From Actinopolyspora lacussalsi (GTDB taxonomy: Bacteria; Actinomycetota; Actinomycetes; Mycobacteriales; Pseudonocardiaceae): a DNA stretch of 64,000 bases. The stretch covers positions 1,001,501 through 1,065,500 of the forward strand of contig JAURUC010000001.1 in assembly GCA_030803735.1 (NCBI GenBank). Direction: 5' to 3'. The number at the start of each line of letters is the position of its first letter. Within the stretch, counting starts at the first letter, position 1. The translations under genes were made by a program, and so were the position numbers. The notes beneath the pieces were generated by a model. The model was not told the DNA's origin. It did no database searches and saw only the letters and a list, made by a program, of their open reading frames with translations. Of this stretch, positions 8,298 to 17,282 are shown one piece after another.

Positions 8298-9830
8298 TCA
8301 CTCCTCCGTCCAGAACGGAGCCCGCAGTTTGAACTTCTGGAGTTTACCTGTTGCGGTACGCGAGAGCTCGTCGCGGAACTCGACCGACGTGGGGGCCTTG
8401 TAGCCGGCAGCCCGCTGCTTGCACCAGGCGATCAGTTCGCCTTCGGTCGGCTCCTCGGCCTCGGGAGTCAGCACCACGAGTGCCTTGATGGTCTCGCCCC
8501 ACTTGTCGCTGGGAACGCCGATGACAGCGACCTCCGAGACCGCGGGGTGTGAGAAAAGAACGTCCTCCACCTCGATCGAGGAGACGTTCTCGCCTCCGGT
8601 GATGATGACGTCCTTCTTGCGGTCGCTGATCGTGAGATAACCGTCCTCACCGATGGTGCCGCCGTCGCCGGTGTGGAACCAACCGTCCCGCAGCACCGCG
8701 GCGGTCTCCTCGGGCTGCTGCCAGTAGCTGTCGAGCACGACGTTGGAGCGGGCCAGGATCTCCCCTTCGTTGTCCTCCTCGGTGGAGACCCCCAGCCGTA
8801 CACCCAGTGCGGGAGCACCGGCCCTGACGAGCTTGGCGGCCCGCTCCTCGGTGGCGAGATCGTCCCACTCGGAGCGGGAGCGGTTGATGGTCAGCAGCGG
8901 GGAGGTCTCGGTGAGCCCGTAGATCTGGACGAATTCCCAACCGAGCTCCTCCTCCACTCGCGCGACCGTCCTGGTGGGAGGCGGCGCACCGGCCACGATG
9001 ATCCGAACGCTGCCGCGGCCGGGAATCTGCCCCTCCCAGTCGCGGGCCGCGTCGAGCACGGCCGCGACGACGGCCGGGGCCGCGCACATGACGGTGACCC
9101 CGTGGTCACGGACACGCCGCAGAATCTCTGCTCCGTCGACCTTGCGCAGCACGACCTGCTTGATGCCGAGCCCGGTGGTGGCGAACGGCATCCCCCACCC
9201 GTTCGCATGGAACATCGGCAGGGTGTGCAGGTACACGTCGCGGTCGGTCAAACCCGCGTGCAGCCCGAACGTCAGCGCGTTGACCCAGATGTTGCGGTGG
9301 GTGATCTGCACGCCCTTCGGGCGAGCCGTCGTGCCGGAGGTGTAGTTGATGCAGGCGGTGGCGTTCTCGTCCGGTTGCCAGGCACGTGGTTCGGCACCGG
9401 CCGGTGCGTACAGGTCCTCGTCCTGGCCCAGCGTGTAGCGATGCTCGGCCGTCACCGCCCCGAGTTCCTCTTCGAGGGCCGGATCCACGTACAGCGCTCG
9501 CGCGCCGGAGTGCTCGACGATGTAGCGCACCTCGTCGGGGCGCAACCGGAAATTGATGGGGACGAGCACCCGACCCGTTCCCGCCACACCGAAGAAGGAG
9601 GTGAGCAGCCGCGCGCTGTTGTGACTGACAACGGCAACCCGCTCTCCCACTCCGATGCCGAGTTCATCGAGATGAGCGGCCTGCCGTGCCGCCAGCCCCG
9701 CGAATTCACGATAGGTCAGCTCACCGAGGGACGGTGCCGGCTGGTCGGGTTCGTCGACGACACCGACGCGGTCGGCGTAGACCTGCGCGGCACGATCGAT
9801 GAAGTCGGAGACGCTGAACGGAACGAACAC
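8298..9830 (-). CDS. Fatty-acyl-CoA synthetase (AMP-binding, medium/long chain)
   Basis: A 510-residue ANL-superfamily ligase that activates a carboxylic acid with ATP and CoA. The core motifs are all present: P-loop YTSGTTARPKGV (residues ~165-176), the YGLTETSP adenine motif, the GWFHTGDGG hinge-side motif, the DRKKDVIITGGENVSS hinge and the catalytic Lys in TATGKLQKFKLR near the C-terminus. The length and the SGTTARPKGV variant fit the FadD/FadK-like acyl-CoA synthetases of actinobacteria. The start is GTG with GGAGG four bases upstream. It stands alone on the minus strand; substrate chain length cannot be read from sequence. Confidence 0.9.
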   Translation of the reverse strand: MFVPFSVSDFIDRAAQVYADRVGVVDEPDQPAPSLGELTYREFAGLAARQAAHLDELGIGVGERVAVVSHNSARLLTSFFGVAGTGRVLVPINFRLRPDEVRYIVEHSGARALYVDPALEEELGAVTAEHRYTLGQDEDLYAPAGAEPRAWQPDENATACINYTSGTTARPKGVQITHRNIWVNALTFGLHAGLTDRDVYLHTLPMFHANGWGMPFATTGLGIKQVVLRKVDGAEILRRVRDHGVTVMCAAPAVVAAVLDAARDWEGQIPGRGSVRIIVAGAPPPTRTVARVEEELGWEFVQIYGLTETSPLLTINRSRSEWDDLATEERAAKLVRAGAPALGVRLGVSTEEDNEGEILARSNVVLDSYWQQPEETAAVLRDGWFHTGDGGTIGEDGYLTISDRKKDVIITGGENVSSIEVEDVLFSHPAVSEVAVIGVPSDKWGETIKALVVLTPEAEEPTEGELIAWCKQRAAGYKAPTSVEFRDELSRTATGKLQKFKLRAPFWTEE

Positions 9831-10026
9831 GGGGCCTCCAGATCACAGTAGCCCGCAACTGTACGAGTCGTGACGCCGCATCTTATACGAAACGTTTGGT
9901 TCCATCCACAGCTTGTCGGCGCGAGTCGGTGAGACCTTCGAGGAAGGGGCCGGATCGCGACCTCGGTACTCGAATCGCCGTGTGCCGATCGGTGCGAAGC
10001 ACAGCGACAGCGGACAGACTGGACCA

Positions 10027-10962
10027 ATGCTGCACCTGCGCGTGGTGTGCCCGTGCGAACACACCGACTCGGTGATCGACCTGCTGAGCACCGACTCCGG
10101 CATCGCGCACCTGGTCGTCGTCCGCGGGGTGGCCGTCCGGCCCGCCGGAGACCTGATCGAGGCAGCGATCGCCCGGGAGAGTGCCGAACACGTGCTCGAC
10201 CAGCTCACCTCGCTCGGGGTGAGCCACAGCGGTGAAATCAGTCTGCACAATATCGACACACTGTTGTCCCGCACCGCCGACAGCGTCGAGGCAGCCACCC
10301 CCGGCCAACCCGCCGACGCCGTGATCTGGGAAGAACTGGTGGCGACCACCGGTGAGGAATCCCGGCTCAACGGGACCTTCCTGGCGTTTCTCACCCTGGC
10401 CTGCTTGCTGGCCGCTGTCGGTGTGCTCACCGACTCGGCCATCACCATCGTTGGTGCCATGGTCGTCAGCCCCGACTTCGGCCCGCTGGCCGCACTCGCC
10501 GTAGCCACCATCGGTAATCGCCGCGACCTGGCAACCCGGGCAGGCGTCGCGCTCGGCGTCGGCTACCCCGTCGCGATCCTCGTCACCGTCGTGCTGGCCG
10601 TTCTGGGACGTGTGGTCGGTATTTTCGACACCGCCGAACTCGGCCGGCTACACACGGCATCCTTCATCTATCACATCGGCCCCTACTCGATCATCATCGC
10701 ACTGCTCGCCGGTACCGCGGGCATGCTCGCGCTGACTTCCGAGAAATCCGGCATCCTCATCGGGGTGTTCATCTCGGTGACGACCGTGCCCGCCGCCGGT
10801 TTCGCCGCACTCGCCGCCGTCGCCGGCCACTGGGTCCACTGCGGCGAGGCCATGCTGCAGCTGCTGATCAATCTGGGCGGTATCACCGTGGCAGGCGTCC
10901 TCACCCTGCTCGTTCGCCAGCATCGTGTACTCCCCGACACGCCCCGAAACGCCCCCCGGTAG
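10027..10962 (+). CDS. DUF389-family integral membrane protein
   Basis: A 311-residue protein. The first ~120 residues form a soluble alpha/beta domain (MLHLRVVCPCEHTDSVIDLL...). Residues ~125-300 follow with about six hydrophobic helices, including AITIVGAMVVSPDFGPL, the hallmark of DUF389 (TIGR00341). The function of the family is unknown; some members are implicated in ion or small-molecule transport. I chose the ATG at 10027 because the DUF389 N-terminal domain begins there; an upstream ATG at 9913 is in frame but codes for non-conserved sequence. It lies alone between the divergent acyl-CoA ligase and the kynureninase operon. Confidence 0.85.
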   Translation: MLHLRVVCPCEHTDSVIDLLSTDSGIAHLVVVRGVAVRPAGDLIEAAIARESAEHVLDQLTSLGVSHSGEISLHNIDTLLSRTADSVEAATPGQPADAVIWEELVATTGEESRLNGTFLAFLTLACLLAAVGVLTDSAITIVGAMVVSPDFGPLAALAVATIGNRRDLATRAGVALGVGYPVAILVTVVLAVLGRVVGIFDTAELGRLHTASFIYHIGPYSIIIALLAGTAGMLALTSEKSGILIGVFISVTTVPAAGFAALAAVAGHWVHCGEAMLQLLINLGGITVAGVLTLLVRQHRVLPDTPRNAPR

Positions 10963-11159
10963 GAAGTTCCCACCGGCCGCGGAACTTTCTCACCGCCGGA
11001 CAGGACTTTTCGTGCCGGAAACTGTCGAAATCGTAACTGTCCGACGTACCCTTACCGGGTCCATCAGAGTCACGTCGAGCACAGCGACATCGCCGGAAAG
11101 CACCCGACCCGGATCGTCGGAACGTGTGTGATCCGCGACGAGCCCGCCGTCGGAGGTAC

Positions 11160-12203
11160 ATGACCGAGTACTGCTGGTTGCTCGCCGATTCCGCCTGGTG
11201 GGGGCAGGACACGTGGTGGGGGCGCTGCGCGCTGCCGCTGCACGACGGCCTCCCCGCCGGACCACCACGCGCGAGGGAGCAGGTGCCGGCTTCGGCGCGG
11301 GCAACGTATCTTCCCGGGACGTTGCTGCCGGGACTTCACGACGCGCACGTGCACTCCGGGCTGGTCGAGCTGCGCGAGGTTCGAGCCGGCGGAATCGCGC
11401 GAGTCGACGACCTCGGCAGCAGCCCGAGCCGGATCGCCGAACTGCTCGCCCACGAGGACTCGTCCCTGCCGGTCTGCCGGTTCGCCGGGGCGATGCTCAC
11501 CGCCCCCGGCGGCTATCCGAGCAGGCGGGGCTGGGCACAGCCGGACCTCTACCGCCAGGTGGCCTCCGAACGCGACGCACGCCTCGCCGTGGCCGAACAG
11601 CGGGATCTCGGTGCGAACTCGATCAAAATCACCCTGCACACCCGTGCCGGGCCGGTACTGGGGGACGACGTGTTGCGGGTGCTCGTGGACACCGCTCACG
11701 ACAACGACCTCTACGTCGTCGCGCACACCGAAGGAGCCGATACGTTCTCGACGGCATTGCTGCACGGTGTCGACCGGCTCGCCCACGTCCCGTGGACCGA
11801 ACGGATCGGCGAGACGGCACTGGCCGCGGCCCGCGACATGATTTGGATCAGCACGCTGGACATCCACGGCTACGGCCACCGCACGGCAGAGCTCGAGTGC
11901 GCGCAGGACAACCTGCGTCGTTTCCGGGAGCACGGGGGCACGGTGCGCTACGGAACCGATCTGGGCAACGGCCCACTGCCACTCGGCGTCAACGCTCGCG
12001 AGGTCGCGGCGTTGCAACAAGCCGGCATGTCGGTCGATGACGTGCTGCTGGCCATGACCGACCCGGATCTGTCCGCACCACCGTGCGTCATCCCCGAAGG
12101 CCTGGATTCCGACCCGACCGCGTTGGCGACGGCGCTGTCGACTGCCCAGGTGGTGCGACTGACCGACGAGGAGCATCCCGGGAAGAGGCGCGCTCATGAC
12201 TGA
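11160..12203 (+). CDS. Metal-dependent amidohydrolase linked to kynureninase
   Basis: A 347-residue amidohydrolase-superfamily barrel. Visible ligands include HDAHVH (the HxH metal pair at the end of strand 1), the Lys of SIKITLHTRAG, His in VVAHTEGAD, His in LAHVPWTE and the catalytic Asp in YGTDLGNG. GGAGG sits just before the ATG. The 3' end overlaps the kynU start by 8 bp, so the two genes are translationally coupled. Position suggests a role in tryptophan/kynurenine or related aryl-amide turnover, possibly supplying the deacylation step before kynureninase, because no KynB-type cyclase-fold formamidase is seen here. That substrate assignment is inference only. Confidence 0.8.
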   Translation: MTEYCWLLADSAWWGQDTWWGRCALPLHDGLPAGPPRAREQVPASARATYLPGTLLPGLHDAHVHSGLVELREVRAGGIARVDDLGSSPSRIAELLAHEDSSLPVCRFAGAMLTAPGGYPSRRGWAQPDLYRQVASERDARLAVAEQRDLGANSIKITLHTRAGPVLGDDVLRVLVDTAHDNDLYVVAHTEGADTFSTALLHGVDRLAHVPWTERIGETALAAARDMIWISTLDIHGYGHRTAELECAQDNLRRFREHGGTVRYGTDLGNGPLPLGVNAREVAALQQAGMSVDDVLLAMTDPDLSAPPCVIPEGLDSDPTALATALSTAQVVRLTDEEHPGKRRAHD

Positions 12204-13431
12204 CCGGACGGATTTCGCGGCCAAAGCACGCGAGCTCGACGAGGCCGACCCGCTCGGCGACTACCCGGACCGCTTCCTGCCGACCGACGACGACATCGTC
12301 GCCTACTTCGACGGAAACTCATTGGGACGCCCTCCCGCAGTGTCCGCCGAGCGCATGGACCACTTCGTTCGCCACCAGTGGCGAGCACGACTGATCCGGG
12401 GGTGGGACGACGAGTGGCTCGACTGGCCCACCGCTGTCGGAGATCGACTCGGCAAAGCTGTGCTGGGGGCCGCACCCGGCCAGCTGGTGGTGGCCGACTC
12501 GACGACCGTGCTGTTGTACAAACTGGCACGAGCCGCGCTGCGTGCTCGTCCCGAACGTCGGGAGATCCTGCTGGACACCGACAACTTCCCCACCGACCGC
12601 TATGTCGTCGAAGGCATCGCCGACGAACACGGACTGACCCTGCGGTGGATCGAGACCGATCCGGACGCGGGTATCACACCCGACCAGGTCGCGAACGCGA
12701 TCGGTCCGAACACGGCACTGGCCGTGTTCAGCCACGTGGCCTATCGCTCCGGCTATCTCGCCAACGCCGCGGCCATAACGCGACTCGCGCACGAAACCGG
12801 AGCGCTCGTGCTCTGGGATCTGAGCCACTCGGCGGGATCGGTGCCCGTCGAACTCGACAACTGGGGCGTGGATTTCGCCGTCGGATGTGGTTACAAATAT
12901 CTCAATGGTGGTCCCGGCGCACCGGCTTTCGCGTACGTGAACGATCGCCACCAGCACGCGCTCCACCAACCTGTCCAGGGGTGGATGGGGCACCGTCACC
13001 CCTTCACGATGGGACCCGGCCACGAGCCTGCCCCGAACATTCGGAGCGTGCTCAGCGGTACGCCACCCATACTGGGGATGGTGCCGTTACTGACCGGGTT
13101 GGAGCTGGTCGAGCAGGCGGGCATCAACGCGATACGAGCGAAGTCGCTGCTGCTGAGCGATTTCGCACTGGAGCTCGCCGATGCCTGGCTGCCACCACTG
13201 GGAGTACGGTTCGCATCGCCGCGTGAGCATTCTCGGCGGGGCGGACACATCACGCTGTGCCGCGGCGACTTCGACGTGATCAACGAAGAGCTGCGTCGGC
13301 GCGGCGTCGTTCCCGATTTTCGTGCCCCGGACGGGATCCGCATCGGACTGTCACCGTTGAGCACCCGATTCACCGAGGTGCACACGGGTATGGCCACGCT
13401 CGCAGAGGTCGCCGCGGAGCGGCACGGATGA
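12196..13431 (+). CDS. kynU: Kynureninase
   Basis: A 411-residue PLP enzyme of fold type I (aminotransferase class V), which cleaves L-kynurenine or 3-hydroxykynurenine to anthranilate or 3-hydroxyanthranilate plus alanine. Family marks: YFDGNSLGRPP near the N-terminus, the phosphate-binding ADSTTVLLYKL, SHVAYRSGYL, WDLSHSAGSVPVEL (Asp contacting the PLP ring) and VGCGYKYLNGGPGAP, where the Lys forms the Schiff base. The C-terminal domain ends with the GIRIGLSPLSTRF segment. Length is typical. It overlaps the upstream amidohydrolase by 8 bp, which indicates co-translation. No NAD-synthesis or antibiotic genes are adjacent, so a catabolic role is most likely. Confidence 0.93.
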   Translation: MTDRTDFAAKARELDEADPLGDYPDRFLPTDDDIVAYFDGNSLGRPPAVSAERMDHFVRHQWRARLIRGWDDEWLDWPTAVGDRLGKAVLGAAPGQLVVADSTTVLLYKLARAALRARPERREILLDTDNFPTDRYVVEGIADEHGLTLRWIETDPDAGITPDQVANAIGPNTALAVFSHVAYRSGYLANAAAITRLAHETGALVLWDLSHSAGSVPVELDNWGVDFAVGCGYKYLNGGPGAPAFAYVNDRHQHALHQPVQGWMGHRHPFTMGPGHEPAPNIRSVLSGTPPILGMVPLLTGLELVEQAGINAIRAKSLLLSDFALELADAWLPPLGVRFASPREHSRRGGHITLCRGDFDVINEELRRRGVVPDFRAPDGIRIGLSPLSTRFTEVHTGMATLAEVAAERHG

Positions 13432-13635
13432 CCCCGTTCCGCCGCAGCGAAGAGTGATCTCGGGACGGCTCCCGGCACACCCGTCTTGGCACCACGGGAA
13501 ATCTCGTATGGCGGCGCGGAGAACCGACCCGTACTCGACCCCGGCTGTGGTGATGCGCTGTGGGTCCGCGATCACTTTGCACGCTTCGCCGAACCGGGAG
13601 GCAGCGCTGGATCGGAAAGAAGGGACAAGACGGTA

Positions 13636-14580
13636 ATGCACCCACCGATGGGGGATTCCGACACCGTCGACGACGATGACGTACGAACTCCGTCGGCCAC
13701 GAGGAGGACAGCACGAGCGCTGACGGTGTGCGGACTCGCTTTGCTGGTGGCCGCCCCGCTGTGGCTGCTGCTTACCGGGCACACCAGCTTTCGAGGCTCG
13801 GCGGACGAAGGTGCGCCTCCCATGACGCTGTGGCAGGCGATGCTGCCGCCACTGGTCGGTATCGTACTGACACGGCTGGTGCCACTCCGGATATCGGTAA
13901 CCGATCCGCTCTCGCGGTCCCGACACGCATCGGTGGTCCGGGATATGTGGGTGGTTCTGGTAACGGCTATCGCGTTTCCCACCGTGATGGCCGTGCTGCC
14001 CGCCGGCATATCCCGTGGATTGTGGTACGCGGTATTGAAAGTCCTGCTGTTCCTCGTGGTGCCGCTTGTCGCCTTCCGGCTGCTCCGAGGGGCGGAGCAG
14101 CCCACCTCAGCGATCGCGGTCCGAGTGCCCCGGTTGCGTTGGCTGGCCCCGCTGCCTGCTGTCCTGGCGTGGTTCTATCTGTCGCGAATCAGCCCACTGG
14201 CTCCGCCGCCCTACCCTGCCGCCGCGTTGCCGGACCCGGTGACTCTGGCGATGGCCTCGCTGGTGACGCTGCTCACCGCCGGTGTTCTCGAGGAGATCTT
14301 CTACCGTGGTTTCCTGCAGACCAGGCTGGAGAGCCTGGTCGGGCGCTGGCCCGCGATCATGGTGGCATCACTGCTGTTCGCCGCGATGCACCTGCCAACC
14401 CACCTGCACTCGGGATCGGTGGTCACCGGACTGGCCACGGTGCTGGTCTACCAAGGACTGTTCGGCGTGCTCTGCGGCTACCTGTGGTCCCGGTACCGCA
14501 ACATCTGGATCGTCATCGCGGTTCACATCGTTGTGAATCTCGCCTATGTGGATCTACTGCTCGGCTGGCTCGGTCGCTGA
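13636..14580 (+). CDS. CPBP-family intramembrane metalloprotease
   Basis: A 314-residue polytopic membrane protein with about eight hydrophobic helices. The ABI/CPBP motifs are clear: EEIFYRGFLQ (motif 1, Glu-Glu and Arg), FAAMHLPTH (motif 2 His) and VIAVHIVVNLAY (motif 3 His/Asn). These residues bind the metal of CAAX-prenyl-protease-like enzymes (Rce1 fold). Bacterial members act in peptide maturation, bacteriocin immunity or unknown roles. The ATG at 13636 has AAGGGAC upstream; a longer frame starting at 13486 lacks conserved sequence. It is convergent with the beta-glucosidase gene, the two being separated by a strong hairpin. Confidence 0.85.
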   Translation: MHPPMGDSDTVDDDDVRTPSATRRTARALTVCGLALLVAAPLWLLLTGHTSFRGSADEGAPPMTLWQAMLPPLVGIVLTRLVPLRISVTDPLSRSRHASVVRDMWVVLVTAIAFPTVMAVLPAGISRGLWYAVLKVLLFLVVPLVAFRLLRGAEQPTSAIAVRVPRLRWLAPLPAVLAWFYLSRISPLAPPPYPAAALPDPVTLAMASLVTLLTAGVLEEIFYRGFLQTRLESLVGRWPAIMVASLLFAAMHLPTHLHSGSVVTGLATVLVYQGLFGVLCGYLWSRYRNIWIVIAVHIVVNLAYVDLLLGWLGR

Positions 14581-14608
14581 GTTGAACCGAAAAATGCCGT
14601 GTGGAAAC

Positions 14609-14648
14609 GGCGTTCCGGCCCGGAGTTGGACCATCGGGCCGGAACGCC
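14609..14648. terminator. Strong bidirectional hairpin between convergent genes
   Basis: A perfect 14-bp stem (GGCGTTCCGGCCCG and its complement) with a 12-nt loop, sitting between the stop codons of the CPBP gene (+) and the GH3 gene (-). There is no long T run on either side, as is common for actinobacterial terminators. Confidence 0.8.
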
Positions 14649-14665
14649 GGGTCGATCACGGCTTT

Positions 14666-16531
14666 CTAGTCGCGATAACTGAGCCCGTAGCCGTAGGGAT
14701 AAAGCGGATCCTTACCGTCTCCCCGGTTGATCGGTTGTTGCTCGAACGAGCGCATCCAGGTCATCGGAAGTTCGCCCGTGGGCTCGTACTCGCCGAACAG
14801 CACGTCGGCCACACCACCACCCTGGGTTCCGGGGAGCCAGGAGGCCAGCAGCGCGTCCCAGTTACCGACCTCGGAGGCGATGTCCATGGGACGGCCCGAG
14901 GCGAGCACGACGATCACGGGCACCCCGGAGGAGCGCAGCTTGGCGATGGTGCTCAGATCCTCCTGGGAGAGTTCGAGCCCGTTGGGGCGGTCGCCCTGGT
15001 ACTCGGCGTAGGGTTTCTCCCCCACGACCGCGATCGCGGCGTCGTAACTGCCATTGATCCCGTCACCGTGACGGTTGTAAGTCACCGAGGAGTCCGAGAC
15101 CTCGCGAATCCCCTCCAGGATCGTGGTTCCCTCGGTGATGTCACCGCTGGATCCCTGCCAGGAGATCGTCCAACCGCCACTCTGGTTTCCGATGTCGTCG
15201 GCATTGGAACCGGCCACGAACAGATTGTCCGTTCCCGAGGACAACGGCAGCACACCCTCGTTCTTGAGCAGCACCTGCGATTCGCGCACCGCCTGACGTG
15301 CCAGTTCACGATGCTCGTCGCTTCCCACCGTCGACAGCAGATCACGCTGGGCGTACGGGTGCTCGAACAACCGAAGCTCGAACTTCTTGGTCAACACTCG
15401 GCGGGTGGCGTCGTTGATACGCTGCATCGAAATGCGGCCGGACTCCACTTCCTGTCGCAGGTGGCCCAGGAACTTCTCGTGGTCCTTGGACAGCATGATC
15501 ATGTCCAGGCCCGCGTTGACGGAACGCCGCACCTCGGAGGCAGTGAGCGTGCTGTCGTTGCCGTCGAGCTGGTGAATCGCGTTGTAATCGGACAGCACGA
15601 TGCCGTCGAAACCGAGCTCACCCTTGAGCACGTCGTTGATCAGATATTCGTGTTCGTGCAGCTTGGCGCCGTTCCAGCTGCTGTAGGAAACCATCACCGA
15701 TCCCACATCGCGTTCGACGGCCTTGCGGAATGGCGGCAGATGGATCCGACGCAGTTCCTGCTCGCTGAGCTGGGTGTTTCCCTGGTCGACCCCACCGGTC
15801 GTTCCGCCGTCACCCACGTAGTGCTTGGCCGTAGCCATGATCGAGGTCGGGTCCCCGCCCAGGGCGGCGCCCTGATAGCCGGTGATCTCGCTGCTCATCG
15901 CCGAGGCCAGTTCCGGGGTCTCCCCGAAGGACTCGTAGGTCCTGCCCCAGCGGTCGTCCCGAGCCACGCACAGGCACGGTGAGAACGTCCAGTCGACACC
16001 CGTGGCCGCCACCTCTTCGGCGGTCGCGGCACCGATCCGGCGTACCAGCTCGGGGTCGCGCGTGGCACCGAGGCCGATGTTGTGCGGAAAGATCGTGGCT
16101 CCCCGCACGTTGTTGTGCCCGTGCACGGCATCGACGCCGTACAGAATCGGAACCCCCAGCGGGGTGTCGAGCGCGGCACTTTGATATCGGTCGTACATGT
16201 CTGCCCACGCCTCGGGCGTGTTGGGGCTCGGTGCGGATCCGCCCCCACTGAGCACGGAACCGATCCGGAGTTCGGCGACCTCGGCGGGACTGGCCGCACC
16301 CCGCGTGATCTGAACCATCTGTCCCAGTTTGTCCTGCAAGGACATGCGTGACATCAGTTCGTCGACCCGGTCCGGCACGGGCATCCGCGGATGGTGCGGG
16401 TGAGGGTCGTGGTGATGCGTGGTGTGCGCCGCGGCGGGGGCAAGCGCGCCGGCCAGCAGCGTGACCACTGCCATGCCCGCCACCGCGGGCAGCGATCGCC
16501 GAAGGCGGCGACCGGTCGCTCGATGCGACAT
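14666..16531 (-). CDS. Secreted GH3 beta-glucosidase
   Basis: A 621-residue glycoside hydrolase family 3 enzyme. It starts with a Tat/Sec-like signal (MSHRATGRRLRRSLPAVAG..., cleavage near AAAHTTHHH) and a His-rich stretch. It then has the (alpha/beta)8 domain with GVDAVHGHNNV, SPCLCVARDDRWGRTYESFGE and KHYVGDG, followed by GIVLSDYNAI whose Asp is the catalytic nucleophile. The alpha/beta sandwich domain follows (NLFVAGSNADDIGNQSGGW...). It probably hydrolyses cello-oligosaccharides or beta-glucans released outside the cell. GAGGAG precedes the ATG. A CebR-like box lies 54 bp upstream, and a truncated LacI gene lies behind that. Confidence 0.92.
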   Translation of the reverse strand: MSHRATGRRLRRSLPAVAGMAVVTLLAGALAPAAAHTTHHHDPHPHHPRMPVPDRVDELMSRMSLQDKLGQMVQITRGAASPAEVAELRIGSVLSGGGSAPSPNTPEAWADMYDRYQSAALDTPLGVPILYGVDAVHGHNNVRGATIFPHNIGLGATRDPELVRRIGAATAEEVAATGVDWTFSPCLCVARDDRWGRTYESFGETPELASAMSSEITGYQGAALGGDPTSIMATAKHYVGDGGTTGGVDQGNTQLSEQELRRIHLPPFRKAVERDVGSVMVSYSSWNGAKLHEHEYLINDVLKGELGFDGIVLSDYNAIHQLDGNDSTLTASEVRRSVNAGLDMIMLSKDHEKFLGHLRQEVESGRISMQRINDATRRVLTKKFELRLFEHPYAQRDLLSTVGSDEHRELARQAVRESQVLLKNEGVLPLSSGTDNLFVAGSNADDIGNQSGGWTISWQGSSGDITEGTTILEGIREVSDSSVTYNRHGDGINGSYDAAIAVVGEKPYAEYQGDRPNGLELSQEDLSTIAKLRSSGVPVIVVLASGRPMDIASEVGNWDALLASWLPGTQGGGVADVLFGEYEPTGELPMTWMRSFEQQPINRGDGKDPLYPYGYGLSYRD

Positions 16532-16584
16532 GAAGGCTCCTCACAGGAACGTGAACGATTCGGGTTGCACGCTCGTAGCATGCG

Positions 16585-16598
16585 CGTGAGCGCTCCCA
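16585..16598. promoter_or_regulatory. CebR-like LacI operator upstream of the GH3 gene
   Basis: The plus-strand sequence CGTGAGCGCTCCCA matches 12 of 14 positions of the CebR box TGGGAGCGCTCCCA known from Streptomyces cellulose/cellobiose regulons, with the central GAGCGCTC palindrome intact. It lies 54 bp upstream of the GH3 start, where a repressor site would be expected. Confidence 0.6.
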
Positions 16599-16699
16599 AT
16601 ACCAATCGGCCGGTCGTCGTCACCGGCACTGCTCCACCCGGAGTTGTTCCCGACCTGTTCGACGGGCCGGTCGTCGTGCCTTCGCTGCACAACGTGAAC

Positions 16700-17088
16700 T
16701 GAACAGTCAGTACTACCGCCCGGAGGTCTCCCACGGACTGCCTGATGGCGTCCTTGTCGACATCGCGCACGCTTGCGACGCTGACGAAGTACCCGGCGCG
16801 CCGGGCAGCCTGTTCTATGCCGTACAGCGTACTGGCGGGACCGTGGACAGTGGTGGTGAAACTGACGACGCCTATGACCTTCGTTCGCCGTGTCACCAGC
16901 GCACGAGCGGCCGAGTTCGGACGGTAGTCGAGCTGCTCGATCGCGGCGAGGATCCGACTTCGGGTTGCCGGTGACACCGAGGGGTGCTCATTGAGCACCC
17001 GGGAGACCGTCTGGTGGGACACCCCCGCCAGTCGGGCGACATCGGCCATCACGGCCGGACGCTGCGGTGAGGTGCCGTTCCGGGGCAT
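16700..17088 (-). pseudogene. Truncated LacI-family regulator
   Basis: The frame opens with a good ribosome site (GGAGG) and a standard LacI N-terminus: helix-turn-helix VMADVARLAGVSHQTVSRVLNE, hinge DYRPNSAARALVT, then the first strands of the sugar-binding domain (KVIGVVSFTTT...YGIEQAARRAGYFVSV). After about 125 residues, near VGDLRAVV, similarity ends. The frame then runs through unrelated Thr/Gly-rich sequence and out of frame into the GH3 gene. About 200 residues of effector-binding domain are missing. The stump could still bind DNA but would not sense sugar. It faces the GH3 gene it probably once controlled. Confidence 0.75.
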
Positions 17089-17282
17089 TCCCAACCTCCA
17101 CGGTGGCGGTGCCGGATCGACGGTACCGCTCACCGCGGGGTCGTTCCCCTGTGTGGCCGCAATCGATCCTCGCGCGTTCCGAGGGGCGCTCGCGACGGGA
17201 GAACGACCTCACCGGGAAAAACCGGTTCCAGTTCCCCGCACTGGGGTCCGCTACCGGGGTCGGCGGTGGACCCCGGCGCGGC

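Noticed and set aside
10963..11159. AAGTTCC/GGAACTT inverted pair after the DUF389 gene as a terminator
   Set aside because: The stem is seven bp with a mismatch beyond and no T tract; too weak to call.
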